Virus record (IMG/VR): IMGVR_UViG_3300002138_000044
Span: 1-38,629 of that record
DNA: 38,629 bases
Reading direction: 5' to 3' (one strand)
Source: a virus
The notes under the pieces were generated by a model. That model was not told where the DNA came from. It worked only from the letters and a program-made list of their open reading frames with translations, and made no database searches. Below, in pieces: positions 7,315-14,742 of this stretch; within the stretch, counting starts at the first letter, position 1; every line of letters starts with the position of its first letter. The translations under genes and the position numbers were made by a program.

Positions 7315-8276
7315 TGGTATCGCTAACTGTCTTTAAGTCTATCTTTGACAATAAGACTGATACACGTATTGATTTTGACACGTTTGAAAAATTTGAAAAG
7401 TCTCTATATCATCTTTCAACATTAAAGGGATATAAAGCTAAAAAAGGCGAGTTTACTTATAAGGCTTCGCCTTTAATTTCTCCAGCAATATATGAACCTG
7501 ATACAACTCGTGCAAATGCTAATGTAATTGAATGGGCGAAGTGGGCTGCTCTTGATGTCGATAATGTTACATTTACTGGAGATCTTGAAAGTGAATTGGG
7601 TAGACTTTATCCTTCTAATTATTTCGTTTGTTATTCTACTGCTAGCAGTACACGGTCTGCGCCAAAGTTCAGACTCGTATTTCCACTTACGCGCTCTGTT
7701 GGGAGTGGAGAAATACGACACTTCTGGTTTGCACTCAATACAGAATTTGGCATGGTGGGAGATACCCAGACTAAAGACTTATCTCGAATGTATTACGTAC
7801 CTGCGATATATCCTAATGCTCATAATTTTATTTTCACTCATCGGGGTAATGAGCTCGATGTTGATGCTCTTCTATTAAAACACCCGTATGATAACACTCA
7901 GCATTCTACTAGTTTTATTGATAGGCTTCCACCTGAGACTCAAAAGAAGATCATTGAACAGCGCCAACAAGAATCTGAAAAAACAAAACAAAATGTAGTA
8001 TGGGATTCATATCGCGATTGCCCATTCGTCAATAAGAAACTGATTAGTGAATATAAGAAGATTGCGTGGAGTGATGGCTCTGGTCGTTATTCAATGATAT
8101 ATAAAATTATGACTTCAATTGCGTGTAATGCAGTAAAGCGCAAGTATCCAATTACAGAATATGAAATAGTAGATCTTGTACGTGCTCTAGATCGTGAAAC
8201 TTCAAACCTATATGCTAAAAGATCGTTAAACGTAGAAGCTTCTAGAGCTATAGAATTTGCCTATAGAAATGCGTAA
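7314..8276 (+). CDS. Primase-like protein (archaeo-eukaryotic primase fold suspected)
   Basis: 320 aa; start ATG 7314, overlapping the preceding TGA. The core has WAALDVDNV with D81-x-D83, then YFVCYSTASST (about 103-113), RLVFPLTR and LSRMYYVPAIYP (156-167). This order (acidic pair, Ser/Thr-rich strand, then a YxxP strand) matches phage and plasmid primase-polymerase domains. The C-terminal part (about 255-318, RYSMIYKIMTSIACNAVKRK) looks like a helical primase C-terminal domain. It lies in the replication block where T4 would use the Toprim primase gp61. The assignment rests on motif pattern, not an alignment. Confidence 0.55.
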   Translation: MVSLTVFKSIFDNKTDTRIDFDTFEKFEKSLYHLSTLKGYKAKKGEFTYKASPLISPAIYEPDTTRANANVIEWAKWAALDVDNVTFTGDLESELGRLYPSNYFVCYSTASSTRSAPKFRLVFPLTRSVGSGEIRHFWFALNTEFGMVGDTQTKDLSRMYYVPAIYPNAHNFIFTHRGNELDVDALLLKHPYDNTQHSTSFIDRLPPETQKKIIEQRQQESEKTKQNVVWDSYRDCPFVNKKLISEYKKIAWSDGSGRYSMIYKIMTSIACNAVKRKYPITEYEIVDLVRALDRETSNLYAKRSLNVEASRAIEFAYRNA

Positions 8277-8283
8277 ATAACGG

Positions 8284-8312
8284 TGTACAATAAATCGTCT
8301 TTATGGTATAAT
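8284..8312 (+). promoter_or_regulatory. sigma70-type early promoter
   Basis: TGTACA (8284-8289), 17-base spacer beginning ATAAATCGT, TATAAT (8307-8312). AATAACGG precedes it directly after the stop of the primase-like gene. It drives 8336 and the coupled genes that follow. Confidence 0.85.
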
Positions 8313-8335
8313 ATTACTATAAGGAGATATATTTT

Positions 8336-8554
8336 ATGAATCAACATGATAGCAAAAATTTAGAATTTCTGTTAAATGTTAGTGAAGAAGTTTTTGAAGA
8401 TTGGTTTGACCAAGCTGATAAAGACGATGTTGACTATGCACTAGAACTTTTGGCAATGAGAAAGACAGAACTCAATCTTAAAGAACTTGAATTTAGTGAT
8501 GACGTTGAAGATTGCACTGAAGCTCAAAATATTCTGAAAGGATTCATGCTGTGA
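8336..8554 (+). CDS. Small acidic protein of unknown function
   Basis: 72 aa, strongly acidic and helical (VSEEVFEDWFDQADKDDVDY, then ELLAMRKTEL). AAGGAG Shine-Dalgarno and an early promoter directly upstream make it a real gene. It is the first gene of a chain in which the next start codon overlaps this stop. No known domain recognised. Confidence 0.8.
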   Translation: MNQHDSKNLEFLLNVSEEVFEDWFDQADKDDVDYALELLAMRKTELNLKELEFSDDVEDCTEAQNILKGFML

Positions 8555-9093
8555 TATATACTGCACAACAACAAAACGATAACAAGAAAAAGACTGGAAA
8601 TGCATGGGAAGAATATTACTTTTCAGTCTTTGGTGGAACTCGCAATTCTGATTGGTTTGATAGAACAGGCGACGGCGTTACTGAAGATAAAGCTATTGTA
8701 GAAGTAAAAGGACAAGTGCCTTATTACTTAAATGCATATTTGCGTAAGTTGTGTAAAGATATACCAGAAGCTGTTGAATTTGTATTTTCAGTTCCAATCA
8801 TGTCTGCTAAAGGTCATGTGTTTGAAAATCAACTTCCTAAATGTCTTAAGGCTGATGAACTTATATGGGGACATACTCCAGATCATGGTAATAACAGAAT
8901 TAGAATGTATTGTGCTACTACACGTAATCATTTTCAATATGATACAAATGATGGTAGACTGATGGCAGCATTTTATGATTATGAATTGATTTACGACAAA
9001 GAAGACAAAGATTTTTCAGATTATTTACGTAAACACTCAAATTCTGCTCGCATCGCTGGCAATAAATCACCATATTATAGAGGTTATAAATGA
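8551..9093 (+). CDS. PD-(D/E)XK nuclease-like protein, function unknown
   Basis: 180 aa. It starts with GTG at 8551, whose GTGA overlaps the previous TGA. The N-terminal part has the restriction-endonuclease-like pattern: E20/E21 in an initial helix (GNAWEEYYFSVFGG), D41 in RTGDGVTED, and E51-V-K53 in AIVEVKGQ. The rest is not recognised. It might cut DNA, for example host DNA lacking the phage modification, but that is inference. It is coupled to the Nmad1-like gene and to gene 42 by 4-base overlaps, so it is co-expressed with nucleotide-modification genes. Confidence 0.6.
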   Translation: MIYTAQQQNDNKKKTGNAWEEYYFSVFGGTRNSDWFDRTGDGVTEDKAIVEVKGQVPYYLNAYLRKLCKDIPEAVEFVFSVPIMSAKGHVFENQLPKCLKADELIWGHTPDHGNNRIRMYCATTRNHFQYDTNDGRLMAAFYDYELIYDKEDKDFSDYLRKHSNSARIAGNKSPYYRGYK

Positions 9094-9479
9094 CACAATT
9101 CACTCGCAAATCAGCAAACATCCTAATTGAAGCAGCTGAACTTCAAGAACGCAAAGGCCAAGACTATCAGAATCCTCTAAGTCGAGTACGCCAAGCAGAT
9201 CACTATCCTCGTGGTGTTTACACTATCCTTGATACTATTAACGGCAAGATGCTTCGTATGTATTCTGTATTGGAAACTATGGAAGCTGGCGGCAAAGTTA
9301 ATTTTGAATCGGTAGAAGATTCAGCTATTGATATGATCAATTATGCATCATTCCTTGTTGCATATATGCGTGGTCAAATCGATGGTCAAACTCCAGATAA
9401 AGACATCTTCAATCGTCGTCTTAATCCTGATAATCCTAAAAACACTTTTGAATTAATTCCTTCCGATTTTACAAAATGA
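9090..9479 (+). CDS. Nmad1/DUF1599-like nucleotide-modification-associated protein
   Basis: 129 aa. The sequence ERKGQDYQNPLSRVRQADHY (20-39) and DSAIDMINYASFLVAYMRG are typical of DUF1599 proteins, which are named nucleotide modification associated domain 1 because they occur with phage nucleotide-modifying enzymes. The all-helical fold recalls MazG-type pyrophosphohydrolases. It is ATGA-coupled to the dCMP hydroxymethylase gene downstream, which supports a role in handling modified or unwanted nucleotides. The exact reaction is not known. Confidence 0.7.
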   Translation: MTQFTRKSANILIEAAELQERKGQDYQNPLSRVRQADHYPRGVYTILDTINGKMLRMYSVLETMEAGGKVNFESVEDSAIDMINYASFLVAYMRGQIDGQTPDKDIFNRRLNPDNPKNTFELIPSDFTK

Positions 9480-10228
9480 ACAGACTATCTACACCAACAT
9501 GTTACGACATTCGTCAAGTATTTGCGCTACTTTATAAAGAAAACAAATTTGTAATCGACAAGTCAGGTGTAAAGACTATCGAAATTATGAATGCTAATTT
9601 CTTGGCTAATTCACCTTTAATATTTGGTGAAGTTAATGAAAATTATGTTGCACGAGAATTGATGTGGTATAAGTCACAGTCTTTAAATGTGAACGATATT
9701 CCCGGCGGCACTCCAGCAATTTGGAAACAAGTAGCCGATAAAGATGGTATGATCAATTCCAATTACGGTTGGTGTGTTTATTCAGAAGAAAACAATAATC
9801 AGTTTTATAATGTTGTAACTGAACTTGAAGATCGTCCAGATTCTCGTCGTGCTACTATGATTTACACTCGTCCTACAATGTGGGGTGATCATCTTAAAAA
9901 CGGCCGATCAGATTTTATGTGTACTAACACTGTACAATATCTTATTCGTGATGGCCGTGTACACGCTATCGTAAATATGAGAAGTAACGATGCTTGGGCT
10001 GGATATCGTAATGATTATGCTTGGCAACTTTATGTTCTAGAAGAAGTAGTTCAAACATTACAATATCGTGGCAAAAACTATAATCGTGGTGAAATCTTTT
10101 GGAATGTTGGTTCTCTTCATGTATATGAACGACAGTTTTATTTAGTAGATCACTTTATCGAGACTGGTGCTTTAACAATTACTAAAGAAAAATATGAAAA
10201 GCAATATATCAAAAAATCTATTAGCTAA
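9476..10228 (+). CDS. 42: dCMP hydroxymethylase, T4 gp42 type
   Basis: 250 aa, T4 gp42 246. It converts dCMP to 5-hydroxymethyl-dCMP using methylene-tetrahydrofolate, the first step toward hydroxymethylcytosine DNA. The protein follows gp42 throughout: VIDKSGVKTIEI, WYKSQSLNVNDIPG, DFMCTNTVQYLIRD and GSLHVYERQFYLVDH. The nucleophile is C149. D180 in YRNDYAWQ replaces the Asn that gives thymidylate synthase its dUMP specificity, so this is the dCMP enzyme and not ThyA. ATGA overlap with the upstream gene. ThyX at 25440 supplies dTMP separately. Confidence 0.95.
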   Translation: MNRLSTPTCYDIRQVFALLYKENKFVIDKSGVKTIEIMNANFLANSPLIFGEVNENYVARELMWYKSQSLNVNDIPGGTPAIWKQVADKDGMINSNYGWCVYSEENNNQFYNVVTELEDRPDSRRATMIYTRPTMWGDHLKNGRSDFMCTNTVQYLIRDGRVHAIVNMRSNDAWAGYRNDYAWQLYVLEEVVQTLQYRGKNYNRGEIFWNVGSLHVYERQFYLVDHFIETGALTITKEKYEKQYIKKSIS

Positions 10229-10664
10229 GTGGGATCAAAGGTATATCGAGCTTGCAGCGCAAATTTCTACGTGGAGTAAAGATCCAAGTAGAAAGATTGG
10301 CGCTGTTGCTGTAGGTGTTAAAGGACAAATATTGTCACAAGGATATAACGGATTCCCTCGAGGGATTCTTGATTTACCAGAACGTTATTTAGATAGACAA
10401 ATTAAATATAAGCATGTAGTACATGCTGAAATGAATGTAATTTATAATGCATCATTGAATGGAGTTTCTCTTGATGGTTCTTCACTTTATGTTTATGGAC
10501 TTCCTATTTGTAATGAATGCGCAAAAGGTATTATCCAAGTTGGCATAAAGCGTGTTGTCATATATACTGATGAAGAAGTACCAGAAATTTGGACAGAATC
10601 TTTTGCACTAACACATTCAATGTTTAAAGAAGCAGAAGTAAAGTGCAACTGGATTCAACCTTAA
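10194..10664 (+). CDS. cd: dCMP deaminase
   Basis: 156-aa zinc-dependent deoxycytidylate deaminase making dUMP for dTMP synthesis. The catalytic zinc site is VVHAEMN (His-Ala-Glu, near residues 80-86) with PICNECAK (Cys-x-x-Cys). DPSRKIGAVAV and SQGYNGFPRGI are family signatures. The start at 10194 lies inside gene 42 (35-base overlap), typical of packed phage genes. Together with gene 42 it drains dCMP from the normal pool. Confidence 0.92.
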   Translation: MKSNISKNLLAKWDQRYIELAAQISTWSKDPSRKIGAVAVGVKGQILSQGYNGFPRGILDLPERYLDRQIKYKHVVHAEMNVIYNASLNGVSLDGSSLYVYGLPICNECAKGIIQVGIKRVVIYTDEEVPEIWTESFALTHSMFKEAEVKCNWIQP

Positions 10665-10676
10665 GGAATATTTACA

Positions 10677-11189
10677 ATGAGTTTATTATCACACGCTGAA
10701 GAAGAATTAAACAGAATTGGTATGGGCCCAGATTGCGACCCAGAAGATATGAATGGAATGATGCGAAAGCATATTCTTCATATGATGCAAGAGTTTGCAG
10801 ACGAAGGACACAGCGGTTTTTCTGCTTCGTATGCAATCAGTATTCTAACTAAACTAATGAGCTTTAAGCCATTATCACCACTCACAGGTGAAGATGATGA
10901 ATGGACAAATGTTTCTCATTATGGTAACGGCGATCCTCATTATCAAAATAAGCGACTTTCTTCAGTGTTTAAAGAAGAAGATGGTTCTTGTTACAATATT
11001 GATGGTAAAGTATTTTGGGAATGGTGCAAAGATGAAGCCGGCGATGCAGTTAAGTCTCATTATAGTAATCATGAATCAAGAATACCAGTGACTTTTCCCT
11101 ATACCGTACCAGATAAACCAATATATGAATATCGGCAATCTGAGGCTGAACCAAAATCGCTACCTCAAAATGAAGAAGGATTCCTTTAA
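10677..11189 (+). CDS. Conserved phage protein of unknown function
   Basis: 170 aa. AAGGA precedes the ATG. An N-terminal helical part (SHAEEELNRIGMGPDCDPED) is followed by PLTGEDDEW and a segment YQNKRLSSVFKEEDGSCYNI, features I associate with a widespread but uncharacterised phage protein family. No enzyme motif is visible. A 17-base piece of its 5' coding region (10691-10707) is repeated just after its own stop (11194-11210). Confidence 0.75.
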   Translation: MSLLSHAEEELNRIGMGPDCDPEDMNGMMRKHILHMMQEFADEGHSGFSASYAISILTKLMSFKPLSPLTGEDDEWTNVSHYGNGDPHYQNKRLSSVFKEEDGSCYNIDGKVFWEWCKDEAGDAVKSHYSNHESRIPVTFPYTVPDKPIYEYRQSEAEPKSLPQNEEGFL

Positions 11190-11212
11190 TGAAACACGCT
11201 GAAGAAGAATAA
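11189..11212 (+). pseudogene. Seven-codon remnant (MKHAEEE) between two genes
   Basis: ATG-AAA-CAC-GCT-GAA-GAA-GAA-TAA overlaps the previous stop by one base. It contains an exact 17-base copy (11194-11210) of bases 10691-10707 near the start of the upstream gene. It looks like the beginning of a lost gene copy or a recombination scar at the edge of the glycosyltransferase/methyltransferase pair. It may also act as a coupling leader for the gene at 11214. Confidence 0.45.
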
Positions 11213-11213
11213 A

Positions 11214-12035
11214 ATGATTCAACACATCGTAATCCCCACGCTTGGTCGTATGGACAAGCAAGTTACGTATAATAGCTTTCCACAGAAATATAAAGACATC
11301 ACAACTTTTGTAGTACAGGAGCATGAATATGCCGAAATGGACAAACGCTATCTAGGAAAAGTTCTCAGTCTACCAGCTGAGATTAATCGAATTGCTCCAA
11401 CTCGGGAATGGATTCACAAACATTTTAGAAATGATCGTCATTTTGTGTTTGATGATGATCTTGAGTTTGTCGTAAAAGAGCCTAATCTGGGTGAAGGCAC
11501 CAAGTGGCTGAGCCGTAAGTTTACTGACCATGACTTCGATGATGCATTCGATCTATGCGATGCGTGGATGGACGATGGTATCATCTACGGTGGATTCTTG
11601 CCTGCATGGATTATTCCCGACGTTAAGCAATGGCCAGTACGTGAATGCCAACGCATAATGACTAACGTATTCTACGATGGTGCTAAAGTTCCAGATGGTA
11701 TTGAATGGAATCGTGTTGCTGCAGCTGAAGACTTTGACGTCAACTTGCAACTACTGACTCGCGGATTTAAGAACAGAATTAGTGCTAAATACATGGTAAC
11801 CTGTTCTGAGACAAACGCTGAAGGTGGTTGTTCTACATGGCGCACGTTACAAGTTCATAATGATGCTCAAAAACAACTAGCTGAACTGTGGCCTGCCTTC
11901 ATTAAGCTAAGCGAGAAGACGGTTACTAACGGACCCTGGAAAGGGCAAGTTAAATATACGACGACGATTCAACATAAGAAGGCTTATATGTCGTCTCAAA
12001 AACCTACTCAAACTCTGGAGTCTTTCTTTGATTAA
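11214..12035 (+). CDS. GT-A fold glycosyltransferase, probably DNA-base modifying (TAGT-like)
   Basis: 273 aa. It begins MIQHIVIPTLGRMDKQVTYN, a nucleotide-sugar-binding strand, and has FVFDDDLEFVV with D80-D81-D82 as the metal site. A second acidic motif, AAEDFDVNLQLL (E172, D173), fits the GT-A acceptor region, and EGGCSTWRTLQVHND follows. The layout resembles the TET/JBP-associated glycosyltransferases (GREB1-like) that glucosylate hydroxymethylated bases. I infer that it glycosylates hydroxymethylcytosine in DNA because gene 42 lies nearby. T4 alpha/beta-glucosyltransferases are GT-B and unrelated. It overlaps the methyltransferase start by 8 bases. Base use is less AT-rich than the neighbours, suggesting later acquisition. 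Confidence 0.65.
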   Translation: MIQHIVIPTLGRMDKQVTYNSFPQKYKDITTFVVQEHEYAEMDKRYLGKVLSLPAEINRIAPTREWIHKHFRNDRHFVFDDDLEFVVKEPNLGEGTKWLSRKFTDHDFDDAFDLCDAWMDDGIIYGGFLPAWIIPDVKQWPVRECQRIMTNVFYDGAKVPDGIEWNRVAAAEDFDVNLQLLTRGFKNRISAKYMVTCSETNAEGGCSTWRTLQVHNDAQKQLAELWPAFIKLSEKTVTNGPWKGQVKYTTTIQHKKAYMSSQKPTQTLESFFD

Positions 12036-13212
12036 ACATGCAGCAATTGTTCCACTGGTCGGAGGTCTTCCTCTCGGCCAGGAAAAGGCATTCGGTAGTC
12101 GTCCTGACTACCTTTTGTCGTATTCGCCATTCTCCAGTAACGACTCACACTTAGTAAATTATTACAAAGACGTACCATACATTCTGCTTGATCAAGCCGG
12201 CCGCCATCCGCATTACGTAGATGTTGTTGGTGCTACATGTCCTTGTGCAGGTCTTTCTTCTCTATCGACATCAGCTAACTCTGACGCTGCTGTAAACGAT
12301 TGGATGACTACCACTGCCAAGTACGTACTAGAAGAAATGAAGCCTCAAGTATTTTGGGGTGAAAATGCTCCAAGACTTGCTGGTGAAATGGGTAAACCAG
12401 TTATTGCTAAATTAAATAAAATAGCAAAAGATAACGGCTATACAATATCACTTTATAGAACTAAGTCATTGCTGCATGGATTGAGTCAAGTGCGTGAACG
12501 CTCTTTCTACTTCTTTTGGAAGGGAAGTCAAGTCCCACTATTGAACTACTTTGATCGTCCAAACAAACGAATTGAAGATGCTATTCGTGAAGTGCCAAAG
12601 AATCTTACTCAACACGAAGTAACTAATAAGAAGATTCCATCTAAAGACGATCCGTATTATCGTTACGTGCTAGAAGAGTTAGAAGGTGGTATTACCCATC
12701 AAGAGTTCGTAAAGAGACTTACCAAGTCATGCGATGCTATGGATTGGATTGAGTCTAAAACTAATTATCTAGAAGTTAAGAAGTGGATGGAAGCATATGA
12801 TTATCCAAAGGTTGCTGCAAAGTGTCAAGCAATTGCTGAGAAGCTGGCTGATGGTGGTAATATTATGCGTAGGTCTTCTGTTATCCCTGCAAATTACATT
12901 GGTGCTTTTGTTGGACATCTACCAACCAATCTCACGCACCCCGACGAAGACCGTTACATCACTTATCGTGAGGGTATGAGTTTGATGGGTCTTCCATATG
13001 ACTTTGAGCTACTCAACCCAAGTAGAAACCTCAATCATATCTGCCAGAATGTTCCAGTAACTACTGCTACTGACATGGCAATGGAGATTAAAGCTGTTTT
13101 AGAAGGTAAAAGAGACATGATGAAGGGGACTTTAATGTATCAATTCAACCCTCAAAAGACTTTTGAAATAAGAGATGCAGATCCTCCCAATAGCTTACAA
13201 GCCTTCTTATGA
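12028..13212 (+). CDS. C5-cytosine DNA methyltransferase-like protein
   Basis: 394 aa, started by TTG at 12028 with GGAG 7 bases upstream; no ATG fits. Recognisable motifs: IV with the nucleophile in TCPCAGLSSLS (P72, C73), VI as WGENAP (E112, N113), VIII as QVRERSFYF (154-162), IX-like TYREGMSLMGLPYDF, and X-like ICQNVPVTTATDM. Motif I (IVPLVGGLPLGQEKAFG) is unusual: the Phe-x-Gly core and the acidic residue after it are not obvious. It is translated from within the glycosyltransferase gene, so the two should act together. If the genome already carries hydroxymethylcytosine, ordinary C5 methylation would be blocked, so the true target is uncertain. Confidence 0.75.
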   Translation: MIKHAAIVPLVGGLPLGQEKAFGSRPDYLLSYSPFSSNDSHLVNYYKDVPYILLDQAGRHPHYVDVVGATCPCAGLSSLSTSANSDAAVNDWMTTTAKYVLEEMKPQVFWGENAPRLAGEMGKPVIAKLNKIAKDNGYTISLYRTKSLLHGLSQVRERSFYFFWKGSQVPLLNYFDRPNKRIEDAIREVPKNLTQHEVTNKKIPSKDDPYYRYVLEELEGGITHQEFVKRLTKSCDAMDWIESKTNYLEVKKWMEAYDYPKVAAKCQAIAEKLADGGNIMRRSSVIPANYIGAFVGHLPTNLTHPDEDRYITYREGMSLMGLPYDFELLNPSRNLNHICQNVPVTTATDMAMEIKAVLEGKRDMMKGTLMYQFNPQKTFEIRDADPPNSLQAFL

Positions 13213-13214
13213 TT

Positions 13215-13238
13215 AAAATCGCCTTTCGGGGCGATTTT
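13215..13238 (+). terminator. Rho-independent terminator after the methyltransferase
   Basis: AAAATCGCC (13215-13223) and GGCGATTTT (13230-13238) form a perfect 9-bp stem with a 6-base loop. The run of T is inside the 3' arm. It ends the modification operon 3 bases after the stop. Confidence 0.75.
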
Positions 13239-13242
13239 AGTT

Positions 13243-13250
13243 TATAAATA
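13243..13250 (+). promoter_or_regulatory. T4-type late promoter
   Basis: TATAAATA, exactly the T4 late consensus, 5 bases after the terminator and 28 bases before the gene at 13278. It marks the switch from the modification operon to the capsid-related block. Confidence 0.75.
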
Positions 13251-13277
13251 TAGAGATATCAACACAACGGAATAGCC

Positions 13278-14081
13278 ATGGCTGCACAACAAGGGTTTTT
13301 ATATGAAGAAAACGCATATCATGCGTTACAAAGATATAAAATATCAACTGGTGGAGTTGCCGGCGCATCTCATGATAAACCAGACTTATCATTGGTAACT
13401 AAATCTATAAAAACTCCAGCTGGATGTGAATTAAAGATTTCTCCTACAGCAGCAGGCTCTTTAGTTATGAAGTATTATAAAGGTAAGTGGGACTATGGTG
13501 ATACTAAAGGCGATTCAGAAAAAGAACTAATGAAATCCATTGGTATCACATATAAGCTGTTGGATAATATGAATAAGTCTGGTACTGCTGGTAAAGATTG
13601 GCGTGATAAGATTCCAGTTCTACAAAATGACGCTAGTGGAAAGAAAGTACTAGCTTTAGGATTTACCGATAAAAGAAAAGCATATGCGCACGATATAAAG
13701 AATTTCGGTGGAACTAACGAAGTGCACATCGATGTTCCAGCAAAAGCTATATGTGATTACTATAATAAAAAGAAAACACAATATTTAAATGTTGGTACTC
13801 ACGGGTTTTTTCTGATGAACAAATCAGATCCTCTTAAATTAAATTCTAAACTCACTACTAAGATTCCAGACTTTGCGTCGTCTGCGTCTGCAAGAATTCG
13901 TATTAGATGCCAACCTAAGGGTGGCGGAGATTATCAATTTGTCATGACATTAGAGTTTAGTAAAGTCTCTAAGTCGCCATATAATCTTTGTCCAATCGAA
14001 TCTCCAACAAACGTTTCTATTAAGTTGTCTGAATATAAAACTCCAGCTAATATGCAGCTATTATTGGCTTTCTCACAATAA
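13278..14081 (+). CDS. PD-(D/E)XK nuclease-like protein under a late promoter
   Basis: 267 aa. The N-terminus carries a nuclease-like pattern: E11 in a first helix (GFLYEENAYHALQRY), D36 in DKPDLSLV and E51-L-K53 in GCELKISPT. The rest has a basic middle part and a beta-rich C-terminus (ARIRIRCQPKGGGDY, NVSIKLSEYKTP). I do not recognise the family by name. Late expression and position at the head of the capsid block suggest a head- or packaging-related nuclease, but this is inference. ACGGAA serves as a weak Shine-Dalgarno. Confidence 0.6.
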   Translation: MAAQQGFLYEENAYHALQRYKISTGGVAGASHDKPDLSLVTKSIKTPAGCELKISPTAAGSLVMKYYKGKWDYGDTKGDSEKELMKSIGITYKLLDNMNKSGTAGKDWRDKIPVLQNDASGKKVLALGFTDKRKAYAHDIKNFGGTNEVHIDVPAKAICDYYNKKKTQYLNVGTHGFFLMNKSDPLKLNSKLTTKIPDFASSASARIRIRCQPKGGGDYQFVMTLEFSKVSKSPYNLCPIESPTNVSIKLSEYKTPANMQLLLAFSQ

Positions 14082-14085
14082 GTTG

Positions 14086-14114
14086 TGTACAAAAAATCGT
14101 CAATTTGATATAAT
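14086..14114 (+). promoter_or_regulatory. sigma70-type early promoter
   Basis: TGTACA (14086-14091), 17-base spacer with AAAATCGT, TATAAT (14109-14114), 14 bases before ATG 14128. A small hairpin CACAA/TTGTG (14074-14087) ends in the -35 box. Genes of this block can therefore be expressed early. Confidence 0.75.
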
Positions 14115-14127
14115 AGAATTATAGAAA

Positions 14128-14742
14128 ATGCTAAAATTTAAAGAATATTTGCTGGAAGAAGAAGGAAGCGGAAGCTTATCGATATTCGATATCGATGATA
14201 CTCTATTCCACACTACTGCTCAGATAGCAGTGATGCACAGCGGAAAAGTTCTGAAGAAACTAACTAATCAAGAATTTAATAATTATAAACTGAATCCAGG
14301 AGAATCATTTGATTTCGATGAATTCAAAGATGCTCATAAATTCTATCACGAATCAAAGCCTATAACTAAAATGCTTGCTAAGGCAAAAGCCATTTTAGCA
14401 AATTCGCAAAAGAACCCAAACAGCAAAGTAATTATCCTTACAGCTAGATCAAACTTTAATGATAAAGATAAGTTCCTAGCAACATTCCGCAAATACGGAT
14501 TTGATATTGATAAAGTATACGTTGAACGCGCAGGTGAATTAGTTGGTGATGAAGTTCCTGCAATTAAGAAAGCTATCATCATTACTAAATACTTAAATAC
14601 AAAACAATTTAGTAAAGTTAGATTATTCGACGATTCAATGAGTAATCTAAAAGAGTTCTTAAAGTTAAGAACAAAATTCAATCATGTGAAGTTTGAAGCA
14701 TATTTTGCTTTACCTAATGGATCAATTAAGACAATAAAATAA
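14128..14742 (+). CDS. HAD-family phosphatase with capsid-targeting-like N-terminus
   Basis: 204 aa. All four HAD motifs are present: DIDDT (D21, D23), ILTARS (T105), K147/K148, and LFDDS (D168, D169). HAD proteins of this phage type include the 3'-phosphatase domain of polynucleotide kinase, though the substrate here is not shown. The first residues MLKFKEYLLEEE resemble the T4 capsid-targeting peptide (MKTYQEFIAEA), which sends proteins into the prohead and is cut by gp21 after x-E. The stop overlaps the next ATG (TAATG), coupling it to the ligase-like gene. No strong ribosome site. Confidence 0.8.
   Translation: MLKFKEYLLEEEGSGSLSIFDIDDTLFHTTAQIAVMHSGKVLKKLTNQEFNNYKLNPGESFDFDEFKDAHKFYHESKPITKMLAKAKAILANSQKNPNSKVIILTARSNFNDKDKFLATFRKYGFDIDKVYVERAGELVGDEVPAIKKAIIITKYLNTKQFSKVRLFDDSMSNLKEFLKLRTKFNHVKFEAYFALPNGSIKTIK

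Noticed and set aside
9476-10228. ThyA-type thymidylate synthase
   Set aside because: D180 in the NDYAWQ segment and close match to T4 gp42 mark it as dCMP hydroxymethylase; dTMP is made by ThyX.
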